From positions 1 to 60,646 of the forward strand of contig CANBVR010000002.1 in NCBI GenBank assembly GCA_947372965.1: 60,646 nt of DNA, in the 5' to 3' direction. The notes below the pieces were generated by a model. That model did no database searches. It was not told where the DNA came from and was given only the letters and a program-made list of their open reading frames with translations. The stretch is from Actinomycetota bacterium (GTDB taxonomy: Bacteria > Actinomycetota > Actinomycetes > Nanopelagicales > Nanopelagicaceae). This document shows positions 1 to 8,801 of this stretch, one piece after another (within the stretch, counting starts at the first letter, position 1; every line of letters begins with the position of its first letter). Both the position numbers and the translations under genes were made by a program.

Positions 1-666
1 CTTCATGATCAATATTTATATGGAATTAGCGAAGTTCCCTCTTCCTGGCCACAGGCTGCAATGGCTAGTCAAGTAATTGCTTCGCGGACATATGCCTTGA
101 GCCGGATGGGAAAGGTTCGTAAAGATTGTGATTGTCATGTTTACAACACAAAATATGATCAAAACTTTGCCGGCGCAACCAAAGAGTTAGAAGTTAAATA
201 TGGCGAACTTTGGAAAGCAGCCGTTGCATCAACGCTCCCAGATGAGAGTCATGGCCTTGCAATAACTTTCAATGGTGCGCCAATCAATGTCTATTTCTTC
301 TCATCCAGTGGCGGCCAAACGCAACGAGCAATCGATGTATGGGGCAGTGATATCCCGTATCTGACAAGCGTTAAGGATCCGTGGAGTCTGGATGCAAAGC
401 TAAATCCTAAGTATGCAAATTGGCAACGGGTGATTCCACAAGATGTAATGGCAAAAGCATTTGGCTTGCCTGATGTCATTCGCTATGTCGTCAAGGGCAG
501 AACTTCTACAGGTAGCGTTTTAAATGTGATTGCTTATTCGAGTAATGGCGCTAAAAAGAGTTTAGCCATAGGCGCATTTAAAACCGCGGTGAAATTGCCT
601 TCATCCTGGTTTGATCTGCCTGCGCAGATATCAATTCCAGATAGTTCAACAACTAATACAAATTAA
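1..666 (+). CDS. SpoIID/LytB-domain protein, C-terminal part (5' end outside window)
   Basis: The reading frame is open from the first base, so the gene begins upstream and the ATG at 61 is internal. The residues before it (YGISEVPSSWPQAA) and after it (MASQVIASRTYAL) match the core of SpoIID/LytB domains, where a conserved E-V-P-x-x-W-P stretch precedes an Ala/Arg-rich helix. Further on, FFSSSGGQT and a DPWS motif fit the same family. Related domains bind or cleave peptidoglycan glycan strands (SpoIID is a lytic transglycosylase) and act outside the membrane. The signal peptide and any wall-binding repeats would lie upstream. The 3' end overlaps the convergent dapD by 4 bases. A wall role is inferred; no sporulation genes are seen here. 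Confidence 0.82.
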   Translation, partial: LHDQYLYGISEVPSSWPQAAMASQVIASRTYALSRMGKVRKDCDCHVYNTKYDQNFAGATKELEVKYGELWKAAVASTLPDESHGLAITFNGAPINVYFFSSSGGQTQRAIDVWGSDIPYLTSVKDPWSLDAKLNPKYANWQRVIPQDVMAKAFGLPDVIRYVVKGRTSTGSVLNVIAYSSNGAKKSLAIGAFKTAVKLPSSWFDLPAQISIPDSSTTNTN

Positions 667-1580
667 TTTGCATGCAGGACGGAATTAAGTCCGCCCCAAT
701 CTCCAGTTTTGGCAAGCGCCTCAAGGGCGCCACTTTGTGAGTTCCTTCTGAAAAGTAAATTATTTGCGCCAGAAAGTTCCCGGCCCTTAACAACCTTTCC
801 ATCAGGAAGCAAAATCTTTGAGCCAGCAGTTATATAAGTTCCAGATTCAACAACGCAATCATTTCCAAGGCTAATTCCAAGACCAGCATTAGCTCCAAGT
901 AATGAGCGCTCACCAATCGAAATAACTTCTTTTCCGCCACCACTTAACGTGCCCATAATCGAAGCGCCACCACCGATATCACTGCCATCACCAACAACAA
1001 CTCCGGCACTTATGCGCCCTTCAACCATTGACTTACCCAGAGTTCCTGCGTTGAAGTTCACAAATCCTTCATGCATTACAGTTGTACCGGATGCAAGGTG
1101 CGCTCCAAGTCGTACGCGATCGGCATCTGCAATGCGGACGCCCTCTGGCACAACATAATCGACCATTCGTGGAAACTTATCTACCGAGAATACAGTTAGT
1201 GATCCATGCTTTGCGCGAAGCTTTGGACCAACTTGGTTAAATGTTGAGATCGAGCAAGGTCCAACTGAAGTCCAAACAACGTTATTTAGAATCCCGAAAA
1301 TCCCATCGAGGTTTTGACCATGAGGTTTGATGATTCGGTGTGAAAGTAAATGGAGTCTTAAATACGCATCACTTACTGAAGTTGGGGGCGCGTCAAGGTC
1401 AATCTCAATGGCAACCTTTGTGCGAGTTATATCTCTGATTGAATCCGAGCCCAAGAAATCTGAGAGATCGGGTTCCGTGGCACTTGAAAGCGCTCCAAGC
1501 CCAAGAGTATGAAACCAGGTATCTAAGACTTCGCCACTTGAGGTAGTGGTCGCGACGCCATATCCAAATGCACTTCTCAT
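663..1580 (-). CDS. dapD: 2,3,4,5-tetrahydropyridine-2,6-dicarboxylate N-succinyltransferase
   Basis: This 305-residue protein matches the actinobacterial DapD type (about 310-320 residues). An alpha/beta N-terminal half precedes a left-handed beta-helix of hexapeptide repeats (roughly residues 165-265, with runs such as GTLGKSMVEGRIS and GDGSDIGGGASIMG). The enzyme transfers succinyl from succinyl-CoA to tetrahydrodipicolinate in the succinylase branch of diaminopimelate and lysine synthesis, feeding peptidoglycan. The next transaminase of the same branch, dapC, is also in this window at about 17.9-19.0 kb. The gene starts 41 bases from the divergent LOG-family gene, so both promoters must be compact. 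It ends tail-to-tail with the SpoIID-like gene. Confidence 0.93.
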   Translation of the reverse strand: MRSAFGYGVATTTSSGEVLDTWFHTLGLGALSSATEPDLSDFLGSDSIRDITRTKVAIEIDLDAPPTSVSDAYLRLHLLSHRIIKPHGQNLDGIFGILNNVVWTSVGPCSISTFNQVGPKLRAKHGSLTVFSVDKFPRMVDYVVPEGVRIADADRVRLGAHLASGTTVMHEGFVNFNAGTLGKSMVEGRISAGVVVGDGSDIGGGASIMGTLSGGGKEVISIGERSLLGANAGLGISLGNDCVVESGTYITAGSKILLPDGKVVKGRELSGANNLLFRRNSQSGALEALAKTGDWGGLNSVLHAN

Positions 1581-1621
1581 GTGAGTACGTTATCAAATTA
1601 CAGGCAACTAGACTTCGAGCC

Positions 1622-2155
1622 ATGAGAATCTCCGTTTACTGCTCATCGGCGCCAAATATTGATCAGAAATTTCTGAATCTCGCCTTTGATGTTGGTGTTG
1701 CAATTGGGATGGCAAAGGCAGATTTGGTTTGGGGCGCTGGGCAAGTTTCAATGATGGGGCAGGTTGCAAAAGGCGCTAGAGCCGAAGGTGCAAAAACTTT
1801 TGGAGTGATTCCAGAAAAGTTAATCACAAAAGAATTTGCCGACCCTGAATGCACCGAGTTCTTTTTAGTTTCTGACATGAGAGCGCGCAAAGCGAAGTTG
1901 GAAGAGCTTGCTGATGCTTTCATTGTTTTGCCAGGTGGGATTGGAACGCTCGAAGAGTTTTTTGAAATCTGGGTAGGGCGCTATCTTGGCTTTCACAACA
2001 AACCAATTGTTGTTTGTGATCCCTATGGTGCTTTCAGTTCACTTCAAACCGCTTTGGATGACCTAACAGGAATTGCGATGATGAAGAGCGGACAGCATGA
2101 ATTAGTTAAGTGGTGCACTGATATCCCAAGCGCGATCACCGCCTGTTTGCTTTAA
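1622..2155 (+). CDS. LOG-family (TIGR00730) nucleoside monophosphate phosphoribohydrolase
   Basis: The Rossmann-like protein of 177 residues carries the family signature PGGIGTLEE and an upstream MRARK segment; both form the LOG active site. Characterised LOG proteins release the free base from cytokinin riboside 5'-monophosphates, and bacterial members often act on AMP-like substrates; the substrate here is unknown. I chose ATG 1622 because the protein then begins MRISVYCSSAP, the usual start of the family, whereas the earlier ATG at 1568 adds 18 unconserved residues and runs into divergent dapD. A LOG homologue (Rv1205) also lies near dapD in Mycobacterium tuberculosis, so the neighbourhood is conserved. 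Confidence 0.9.
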   Translation: MRISVYCSSAPNIDQKFLNLAFDVGVAIGMAKADLVWGAGQVSMMGQVAKGARAEGAKTFGVIPEKLITKEFADPECTEFFLVSDMRARKAKLEELADAFIVLPGGIGTLEEFFEIWVGRYLGFHNKPIVVCDPYGAFSSLQTALDDLTGIAMMKSGQHELVKWCTDIPSAITACLL

Positions 2156-2172
2156 ATCGGCTGAGAGTTTGT

Positions 2173-2186
2173 ACGTACATGTACGT
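2173..2186. promoter_or_regulatory. Perfect 14-base palindrome upstream of the sigma-4-like mini-gene
   Basis: The sequence ACGTACATGTACGT is its own reverse complement over all 14 bases and lies 51 bases before the ATG at 2238. Position and symmetry suggest a binding site for a dimeric regulator in an 82-base intergenic region. No matching site was noticed elsewhere in the window, and the regulator is not identified. Confidence 0.45.
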
Positions 2187-2237
2187 GAAAACCAACGAGG
2201 GCTTCTCGAGCGGGTTAGGTACAGGTAATCTCGCCCC

Positions 2238-2423
2238 ATGACCGCCATAACGCAGTTGCTGGAAAGCCTGCCGGAAGAAGAGCGGATCATTCTCACGATG
2301 CGTTACATCCGAGGCCTTAGTAATTTAGAGATTGCAGATCTTTTGGGAGTGCCAGAACGGGCAGTTGAAAGCGTTATCACTACCGGCAAATCTCGTCTAC
2401 TTTCCGCGTTAAATCAGGGTTGA
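2238..2423 (+). CDS. Stand-alone sigma-70 region 4-like helix-turn-helix mini-protein
   Basis: The 61-residue product is almost entirely a sigma region 4 fold. LPEEERIILTMRYIRGLS resembles the first helices, and EIADLLGVPERAVESVI the helix-turn-helix that contacts -35 elements. It ends TGKSRLLSAL, as ECF sigma factors end. There is no region 2, and the 82 bases upstream cannot encode one. An AGGTAA-like ribosome site lies about 9 bases before the ATG. In mycobacteria the sigE gene lies in this neighbourhood (O-methyltransferase, sigE, rseA, htrA, tatB), so this may be a reduced relative of an ECF sigma factor or an independent DNA-binding protein. It could not act as a complete sigma factor alone. 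Confidence 0.72.
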   Translation: MTAITQLLESLPEEERIILTMRYIRGLSNLEIADLLGVPERAVESVITTGKSRLLSALNQG

Positions 2424-2517
2424 TAAGGCAGCAGTTTTCGATTTCACAGAGTGCCCTGTTGTGCGAGATACTTATCTTCTTGATATCCCCGCGAAATATG
2501 CAATAAAGGAGTTAAAC

Positions 2518-2697
2518 ATGGCAGCCATGAAACCTCGTACTGGTGATGGACCCATGGAAGTAACCAAGGAGGCACGTAGCCTCGTAATGCGAATCCCACT
2601 TGAAGGTGGTGGCCGCCTCGTTGTTGAATTAAATGTTGAAGAAGCCACAAACCTCGGTAATGCTCTTCAAGCAGCGGTCTCACTAGTAAAGAAGTAA
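2518..2697 (+). CDS. DUF3117 family protein
   Basis: This is a 59-residue actinobacterial conserved protein of unknown function. The start MAAMKPRTGDGPMEVTKE and the segment GGGRLVVELNVEEA followed by LGNALQ match the highly conserved DUF3117 family (Rv1211-like). ATG 2518 is chosen because it is preceded by a good ribosome site (AAAGGAG, 2506-2512) and gives the family's usual length; a GTG at 2461 would add 19 unrelated residues. pepA follows 7 bases later, so the two are probably cotranscribed. The function is unknown; the protein is small, soluble and without cysteines. Confidence 0.88.
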   Translation: MAAMKPRTGDGPMEVTKEARSLVMRIPLEGGGRLVVELNVEEATNLGNALQAAVSLVKK

Positions 2698-2704
2698 TTT
2701 GTAA

Positions 2705-4213
2705 GTGAGCACTGCGACTCTTCTGCCAGCAGTCAGCCTTGTAGATCTTTCAAACGTCAAACTTTCAGAGTTTTCTGCAATTGCAATTCCGGTGATATCG
2801 CAACCGGAACCACATATTCTTGCAAGCAAAATAATCTCGCAAATTGAAAGACAATTTGAAATAAATTTAGCGCAGCTCTTAAAGCAATGGCCAGATGCAA
2901 CTGGGAAAGCTGGAGAATTAATCGAACTTCCGATTTCAGATAAAAAGGTTAATCGGATTTATTTAGTTGGAATTGGATCACAAACCCCCGAGGAAGTACG
3001 TAAGAGCGCGATTTCGTTAGCTCGCAAGGTAAAGAATTCTGGTGCGAAGGTTTTAGATTTACTAATTCCAGATGCCAAATCAACAACGCTTCATGTATCG
3101 GCACTTATTTTGGCAAGCTATTCCTGGAGCCAGAAAAATGAAATTAAATCGCCTAAAAGTTCAGGTCCTGTTACCTTTGGAGTTTCCGATAGGTATTCCA
3201 AAGAAACTGCCTTTGCAAAAGTAATTGCAACAGGAACTTGGCAAGCGCGAGATCTTGTTCATACGCCGGCAAATATTAAGAATCCCCTTTGGCTTGCGAA
3301 TCAAGCAAAGTCTCTAGTTGCCAAGGTGAAATCTCCTTCGCTTTCAATCAAAGTCTTAAGTGGTAGGGACTTGAAAGATTTTGGTGGGTTGCTTGCAGTT
3401 GGTAACTCGGCGCCAAAACCAGGTCCAAGGATGGTTCAAGTTTCATATTCACCAAGAGGATCGGCGAACTGGCCACATGTTGTAATTGTTGGAAAAGGAA
3501 TCACATTCGATACCGGTGGCGTCTCTTTAAAGCGCCCATATGACACGATGGTTGGAATGAAGAGTGATATGTCAGGCGCTGCAGTCGCACTGGCAACAGT
3601 TTTGAGCATCGCAAAACTTGGTAACACGGCACCAAAAGTTCGCGTAACCGCGCTTATGATGTGCGCGGAAAACTCACTTTCAGCAACAGCACAACGTCCT
3701 TCAGATGTTATTACTCATTTTGGTGGCACAACAGTCGAAGTTATAAATACTGATGCCGAAGGTCGCTTGGTTTTGGCTGATGGTTTGGCTTATGCCGATA
3801 AGAAATTAAATCCAGATTACTTAATCGATATTGCAACACTTACAGGTGCCGCGACCCTTGGCCTTGGCCGTCAATATGCGGCGATGTACACCAGGGATGA
3901 AAAAGTAGCTAAAAAACTATATGAGGTTGGCGAAGAGATTGGCGAACGAGTTTGGCATATGCCACTAATTGATGATTACAAAGTTTCACTGGAAAGTACT
4001 ATTGCTGATTTCAATCACACTGCCGAAAAGCCTGACTTCTCAGGTGGTTCTGTAACCGCTGCGCTTTTTCTAGAGCACTTCGCGGGTAAACGTAAGTGGA
4101 TTCATTTAGATATAGCTGGACCTGCCCGCTCAGAGAGTGATTCTGGAGAAAATCCAAAGGGCGGTACTGGTTTTGGAGTAAGAGTTCTTACAAAATGGTT
4201 AACTTCGCTATGA
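2705..4213 (+). CDS. pepA: Leucyl aminopeptidase (M17 family)
   Basis: A 502-residue M17 cytosol aminopeptidase. The C-terminal catalytic domain carries GKGITFDTGGVSLK with metal- and substrate-binding residues and the signature NTDAEGRLVLAD (around residue 348), which supplies ligands for the two metal ions. The variable N-terminal domain covers about residues 1-170. The enzyme removes N-terminal residues from peptides in the cytoplasm, for peptide recycling. It starts at GTG, close behind the DUF3117 gene, and its stop overlaps the next gene's ATG (ATGA, 4210-4213), which points to one transcription unit. Length and motifs are complete, with no sign of damage. Confidence 0.95.
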   Translation: MSTATLLPAVSLVDLSNVKLSEFSAIAIPVISQPEPHILASKIISQIERQFEINLAQLLKQWPDATGKAGELIELPISDKKVNRIYLVGIGSQTPEEVRKSAISLARKVKNSGAKVLDLLIPDAKSTTLHVSALILASYSWSQKNEIKSPKSSGPVTFGVSDRYSKETAFAKVIATGTWQARDLVHTPANIKNPLWLANQAKSLVAKVKSPSLSIKVLSGRDLKDFGGLLAVGNSAPKPGPRMVQVSYSPRGSANWPHVVIVGKGITFDTGGVSLKRPYDTMVGMKSDMSGAAVALATVLSIAKLGNTAPKVRVTALMMCAENSLSATAQRPSDVITHFGGTTVEVINTDAEGRLVLADGLAYADKKLNPDYLIDIATLTGAATLGLGRQYAAMYTRDEKVAKKLYEVGEEIGERVWHMPLIDDYKVSLESTIADFNHTAEKPDFSGGSVTAALFLEHFAGKRKWIHLDIAGPARSESDSGENPKGGTGFGVRVLTKWLTSL

Positions 4214-4842
4214 CCTTAAATAATCGCGGAGATATGTTCGCTTTTTCTGAAGGCTTTCCTCATGAAGATTTCTTTATGCAGCAAGCTCGTAAGAATGGGG
4301 CAGAAGTTGCCACATTGGATCCAACCATTGGCGTTGGAGGAATAATTTCATTTATATCAGGCCTCATTGGAGCTAAATCAATTGTTGAGATTGGTACTGG
4401 TTCAGGAGTAAGTGGCCTTTGGGCATTTCGAGGCGCGCCAGATGATGCCACGATTACTTCAATTGATTCAGAGCGAGAACATGGTGCGAGTGCTCGTACT
4501 ATTTTTGAAGAGGCAGGAATTTCAGCCCAAAGATTCCGCCTGATCACGGGAAATATTGTCGAAGTAGTCGGCAAATTGGCAGATTCGAACTATGACCTCA
4601 TGATCGTACGTTCACCCAAGGATATGGTCGATGTAGTTCAGGAAAGTTTCAGGCTTCTCAAAGGTAACGGTGTTTTACTTATTGATAACGCTTTAGATGG
4701 TGGAAAAGTTGCAGATCCAACCCAACGCGACTTCGAAACTATCGCTCGTAGAGATTCAATCAAAGCAATTAAAGAAGATGCTAGATGGCGATCAACTTTG
4801 CTACCGATCGGTGGCGGCGTTCTGATCGCAAATAAGATTTAA
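4210..4842 (+). CDS. SAM-dependent O-methyltransferase (Rv1220c-like)
   Basis: A class I methyltransferase with the SAM-binding motif IVEIGTGSGVSG and the following acidic turn TSIDSE, then a GNGVLLIDNAL strand typical of the family 3 (catechol-type) O-methyltransferases. The product is about 210 residues. ATG 4210 forms a 4-base ATGA overlap with pepA and is preferred; an upstream ATG at 4195 would add five residues. Rv1220c occupies the equivalent place next to sigE-htrA-tatB in mycobacteria. The substrate is unknown. htrA follows 12 bases downstream with its own ribosome site, so the group is likely one operon. Confidence 0.85.
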   Translation: MTLNNRGDMFAFSEGFPHEDFFMQQARKNGAEVATLDPTIGVGGIISFISGLIGAKSIVEIGTGSGVSGLWAFRGAPDDATITSIDSEREHGASARTIFEEAGISAQRFRLITGNIVEVVGKLADSNYDLMIVRSPKDMVDVVQESFRLLKGNGVLLIDNALDGGKVADPTQRDFETIARRDSIKAIKEDARWRSTLLPIGGGVLIANKI

Positions 4843-4854
4843 AAGGAGAAAAAA

Positions 4855-6012
4855 TTGAGTTCAGAAGTTGAGAAAGTACCACCTTCAGATACTCCCTGGT
4901 GGGCCTCGAATGACCTTGAATTAGATCGCGCGATTACCCAACCGAGGTCGGCCAAGAGCCTTTCATTAAATCTTGCAATAGTTATCGCACTGATAGCTGG
5001 ATTAGTGGGCGCAGTTGCTGGAAAGAGCTTTACTTCATTAAACCATCAAACAAATTTGGTAAATACAACAAGCACAATCGAACGCAAACCTGACTCAATC
5101 GCCGGAATTGCTGCCAGAGTCTCACCTTCAGTTGTATCGATAACGGTACGTACTTTAAATGGCGGGGATACCGGATCTGGATTTTTTATCGACACCAATG
5201 GATATATCGTCACAAATAATCACGTCATCGAGGCTGCCGCTACTTCTTCCGGAACAATTTCAGTTAATTTGATTAATGGAAAGCGCTTTCCTGCAACACT
5301 TATTGGAAGAGATGCAGCGTACGACCTAGCTGTGATAAAAATTGATGTAACGGATTCACCTGCGTTGCAATTTGGTGACAGCGATAAAGTCGCTGTAGGA
5401 GATGGAGTAATAGCGATTGGTTCACCACTTGGTCTAGCCGGAACAGTAACTTCCGGAATAATTTCGGCCAAAAATAGAGCAGTAACTTCAAGTGGAGGTA
5501 CAAGTGAAAGTGCATTTATAAATGCCCTCCAAACAGACGCTGCAATTAATCCAGGAAATTCGGGTGGACCACTAGTTGATCTATCAGGCGCAGTTATAGG
5601 AGTTAACTCAGCGATCGCTTCCCTTGGAGCTAGCTTTGGATCTCAATCAGGTTCTATTGGCCTGGGTTTTGCAATTCCAATAAATCAGGCGCGCAAAACA
5701 ATCGACCAGTTAATAAAAGGTGGTAAATCCACCCACCCAATTATGGGGATCTCATTAGATTCAAGATTCAATGGCGTGGGCGCAAAGATTGCAGATCAGG
5801 CTGGTTCAGTGCGACCTGGACTTCCTGCGGCAAAGGCTGGAATGTTGCCAGGGGATGTAATAATTTCAATTGATGGAAATTCTATAAATTCTTCAGATGA
5901 AGCAATTGTGGCTGTTCGTTCACACAATGTAGGCGATCGAATCAAGATTAAATTTGTGCGAAATGGAACCAATCATGAGGTGACACTCACATTAGTTGCC
6001 GCAACTAATTAA
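4855..6012 (+). CDS. htrA: HtrA/DegP-type membrane-anchored serine protease with one PDZ domain
   Basis: The 385-residue protein has a short cytoplasmic N-terminus, one transmembrane segment (about residues 38-58), a trypsin-like domain and a C-terminal PDZ domain (about 290-380). The catalytic triad is visible: His123 in NNHVIEAA, Asp157 in AAYDLAVIKI and Ser236 in NPGNSGGPL. It should degrade or chaperone misfolded proteins outside the membrane. The start is TTG 4855, supported by AAAAGGAG 7 bases upstream. It lies between an O-methyltransferase and tatB as in mycobacteria, but the sigE-rseA pair normally beside it is missing. Envelope-stress control would therefore have to differ. Confidence 0.94.
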   Translation: MSSEVEKVPPSDTPWWASNDLELDRAITQPRSAKSLSLNLAIVIALIAGLVGAVAGKSFTSLNHQTNLVNTTSTIERKPDSIAGIAARVSPSVVSITVRTLNGGDTGSGFFIDTNGYIVTNNHVIEAAATSSGTISVNLINGKRFPATLIGRDAAYDLAVIKIDVTDSPALQFGDSDKVAVGDGVIAIGSPLGLAGTVTSGIISAKNRAVTSSGGTSESAFINALQTDAAINPGNSGGPLVDLSGAVIGVNSAIASLGASFGSQSGSIGLGFAIPINQARKTIDQLIKGGKSTHPIMGISLDSRFNGVGAKIADQAGSVRPGLPAAKAGMLPGDVIISIDGNSINSSDEAIVAVRSHNVGDRIKIKFVRNGTNHEVTLTLVAATN

Positions 6013-6027
6013 CAGTAGGATAAATCC

Positions 6028-6333
6028 ATGTTTGGTATCGGCGGTGGCGAGTTCATTACTTTGATCTTTGTTGCCCTAATACTTGTTGGCCCGGATAAGT
6101 TACCGAAACTATCGGTAGATGCTGCTCGACTAATTAAACGGATTCGTTTGCTCGCCAATAATGCAACAACCGAGCTTCGAGAAAATCTAGGTCCTGGTTT
6201 TGAAGATCTCCAAGTAACAGATCTTCATCCAAAGAAATTGATAACAAAGCATTTAAATGAAGCCCTAGGCGAGACAACCCAGGAAGTTTCAGAGATAAGT
6301 AAAAGCGCAAAAATAGATCCGGATCTCCTATGA
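6028..6333 (+). CDS. tatB: Twin-arginine translocase subunit TatB
   Basis: The 101-residue protein begins with a hydrophobic helix (about residues 6-22) ending in the Tat signature VGPDKLPKL, followed by an amphipathic helix and a polar tail. TatB recognises twin-arginine precursors together with TatC and passes them to TatA pores. A ribosome site (AGTAGGA) precedes the ATG. The stop overlaps mrp by 4 bases (ATGA). TatA and TatC are not in this window. TatA is the alternative call, but the G-E-F membrane start, the length and the place after htrA favour TatB. Confidence 0.9.
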   Translation: MFGIGGGEFITLIFVALILVGPDKLPKLSVDAARLIKRIRLLANNATTELRENLGPGFEDLQVTDLHPKKLITKHLNEALGETTQEVSEISKSAKIDPDLL

Positions 6334-7454
6334 GCGATCAAATAATTGAAGCAATAAAGGTCGCGCTTGGTACGGTCATTGATCCTGAGCTTAGAAGGCC
6401 CCTTCCAGAACTTGGCATGGTCGAGTCTGTTGCATTTGATTCTGGTGTTGCAAAATTAACAATTCTCTTAACTATTTCTGGATGTCCTATGCGCGATCGA
6501 CTCCAACAGGATGTTAATACGGCTGTGACATCAGTTTCAGGAGTGGATTCAGTAGATCTCACTTTTGGTGTTATGAATGAAGAACAACGAAATAACGTTA
6601 AGAAATTATTAAATGGCGGTCGAGAGAAATTCATTCCTTTTGCCCAACCAGATTCACTAACTCGAGTAGTTGGAATTGCATCCGGTAAGGGTGGGGTCGG
6701 AAAGTCTTCGGTCACCGTGAATCTTGCTGTAGCTGCCGCCGCAAAAGGACTGCGTGTGGGAATCTTGGATGCTGATGTTTACGGACACTCGGTGCCAAGG
6801 TTGATGGGTATTTTGGGAAAACGTCCAACTGCCATTGATCAAACTTTTATTCCAGTCGAAGCCTTTGGCGTCAAAGTTGTTTCGATGGAGATGTTCAAAC
6901 CAGAACGATCCGATCCAGTTGCATATCGCGGTCCCTTGTTACACCGAGTTTTAGAGCAACTTTTAAGTGATGCCTATTGGGGCGATTTAGATTTGCTACT
7001 TCTAGATCTTCCACCAGGAACTGGTGATATCGCTATTTCACTTGGACAACTCTTGCCGGCATCAGAAATCATTGTGGTAACAACTCCGCAAGTAGCTGCA
7101 GCCGAAGTTGCCGAACGTGCTGGACGAATTGCCCATCAGTTGAAGCAACACATCATTGGAGTTGTGGAGAATATGGCAGATAGTTCATGCCCAAAGTGTG
7201 GTGAACCAATTTCAATCTTCGGCCAAGGTGGCGGAGTAGAAACTTCAAAGCGACTTTCAAGTTTGGTCGGAGCCGATGTGCCATTGATTGGATCAGTTCC
7301 GTTCACCCCAGAATTACGTGAAGGTGGCGATGAGGGGGTTCCGATCGTTATATCTGATCCTTCAAGTCCAGCAAGCGTGGCATTTAATGTGATCGCCGAG
7401 AAATTAATCCTCCGTTCAAAGTCTCTGGTGGGGGTAAGGCTCGGCCTCGCCTAA
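6330..7454 (+). CDS. mrp: Mrp/NBP35-family iron-sulfur cluster carrier ATPase
   Basis: An N-terminal MIP18/DUF59 domain (about residues 5-85, with the conserved SGCPM cysteine) is followed by a ParA-like P-loop NTPase with a deviant Walker A, GKGGVGKSS (119-127), and a later CPKC pair (287-290) that would hold an inter-subunit 4Fe-4S cluster. Relatives (ApbC, Nbp35) load Fe-S clusters onto apoproteins in the cytoplasm. It overlaps tatB by 4 bases. The same gene order occurs in mycobacteria (Rv1224, Rv1229c). All motifs are intact. Confidence 0.94.
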   Translation: MSDQIIEAIKVALGTVIDPELRRPLPELGMVESVAFDSGVAKLTILLTISGCPMRDRLQQDVNTAVTSVSGVDSVDLTFGVMNEEQRNNVKKLLNGGREKFIPFAQPDSLTRVVGIASGKGGVGKSSVTVNLAVAAAAKGLRVGILDADVYGHSVPRLMGILGKRPTAIDQTFIPVEAFGVKVVSMEMFKPERSDPVAYRGPLLHRVLEQLLSDAYWGDLDLLLLDLPPGTGDIAISLGQLLPASEIIVVTTPQVAAAEVAERAGRIAHQLKQHIIGVVENMADSSCPKCGEPISIFGQGGGVETSKRLSSLVGADVPLIGSVPFTPELREGGDEGVPIVISDPSSPASVAFNVIAEKLILRSKSLVGVRLGLA

Positions 7455-7463
7455 GATTTGGGT

Positions 7464-8801
7464 ATGAAAAAGCCGCCAGTAACAGGAATTAACACGGTGG
7501 CCAAGCGCTTAGTAGGTCGACGCGATTCTGTTCTCGAACGAAAGAATATTCGCGAATCTTTGGTATCACTTGCAGGGTTAATCAACCGACCTGTTAAAGA
7601 TAAAGATGGGAAATTAATCGGCAAGCTAATCGATGTAGTTGTCCGTCATGGTGAAGAGACATATCCACCAGTTTCAGGCCTGATTGTAAAAGTTGGCCAA
7701 CACAAATCTTTTATCGACGGCGCTCGTATTTCTCTTCTTACCCATAATGAAATCCGTCTCTCATCAGTGAGAATAAATTTAGAAGATTACAAGCGTCGCC
7801 CAGGTGAGTCACTTTTGGATGCCGATGTTTTAGACCATCAAATAGTTGATGTAAATGGGCTTCGAGTAGTTCGTTCCTCAGATCTGTATTTAGCCCCACT
7901 CGACCGTGAAATTCGGGTAGTAGGTGTAGATATATCTTTCCGCTCTTTTATTCGCCGAATTTTTCCTGGTGCAATTAGCCGTCGTCCAACTCCAGAACAT
8001 GTTGTTGACTGGGCATCGGTTGCCTCACTTGCAGATTCATCTGGTGTTGTACGTTCAACGGAATCTCGCGCAGTTCTTAGCCAACTTCGCCCAGCCGATC
8101 TGGCAGATTTAATTGAAGACCTGGCAGGTCGCGAACAAGGTGCCTTGATTGAACTGCTTGATCTGGAACTTGCAGCTGATGCCCTTGAAGAGATGGAAGA
8201 TGAAGAGTTACAAGGATTACTTCGTGGTCTTCCTTCTGACAGAGCCGCAGAACTTATATCGCGTATGGAGCCTGATGAATCTGCCGAAGTTCTCCGTGAT
8301 CTAGATGATGATCACCGAGAAAGTATTTTTGGTGAGATGGATGTAAAGGTTGCAAAGTCACTACGTAAATTGGTCTCTTTTGACGAAACCCTTGCGGGCG
8401 GAATTATGACCACCCACATTTTGATTACTCATGAAGGTGACACAGTCGCTGAAGCCTTAAAGCTTTTGGTCGATCACCGCGAGCGAGATGTTTCTGATGG
8501 CGTAGTAGTGGTGGATTCCAAAGGCAAATTATTAGATCACATTCAAGTAATTGAATTGGTGGCGGCGAAATCGACCTCGCTTTTATCTACGTTAATTGCA
8601 CAGCCCTTCCCAACTGCGATTCGCGAAGACACTCCGCTCAAAGAAGTAATTGAAGAGTTTGCCAATAACCGCGGATCTTCAATTGTTGTTGTAGACGAGA
8701 AGAACAAACCAGTTGGTCGCATTTTGGCCGATGACTTGGTTGATGCTCTCTCTGCAGATAAAGAGGCGCATGGCTTTTCTCAGGGAAGTGGTGCCTTCTA
8801 A
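7464..8801 (+). CDS. Soluble MgtE-N / CBS-pair / PRC-barrel protein (Mg2+ sensor-like)
   Basis: The 445-residue protein has PRC-barrel-like segments near residues 30-180, an MgtE N-terminal superhelical domain at about 200-310 (repeats LRPADLADLIEDL, LRGLPSDRAAELIS, LRDLDDDHRESIF) and a CBS pair at about 320-435. MgtE channels use N and CBS domains as a cytoplasmic Mg2+ sensor, but the transmembrane pore is absent here and no hydrophobic segment replaces it. Its stop overlaps the ATG of the NRAMP-like gene by one base (TAATG), so the two proteins are likely made together. I infer a regulatory partner of that transporter. ATG 7464 is used; TTG 7458 would add two residues. Confidence 0.87.
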   Translation: MKKPPVTGINTVAKRLVGRRDSVLERKNIRESLVSLAGLINRPVKDKDGKLIGKLIDVVVRHGEETYPPVSGLIVKVGQHKSFIDGARISLLTHNEIRLSSVRINLEDYKRRPGESLLDADVLDHQIVDVNGLRVVRSSDLYLAPLDREIRVVGVDISFRSFIRRIFPGAISRRPTPEHVVDWASVASLADSSGVVRSTESRAVLSQLRPADLADLIEDLAGREQGALIELLDLELAADALEEMEDEELQGLLRGLPSDRAAELISRMEPDESAEVLRDLDDDHRESIFGEMDVKVAKSLRKLVSFDETLAGGIMTTHILITHEGDTVAEALKLLVDHRERDVSDGVVVVDSKGKLLDHIQVIELVAAKSTSLLSTLIAQPFPTAIREDTPLKEVIEEFANNRGSSIVVVDEKNKPVGRILADDLVDALSADKEAHGFSQGSGAF

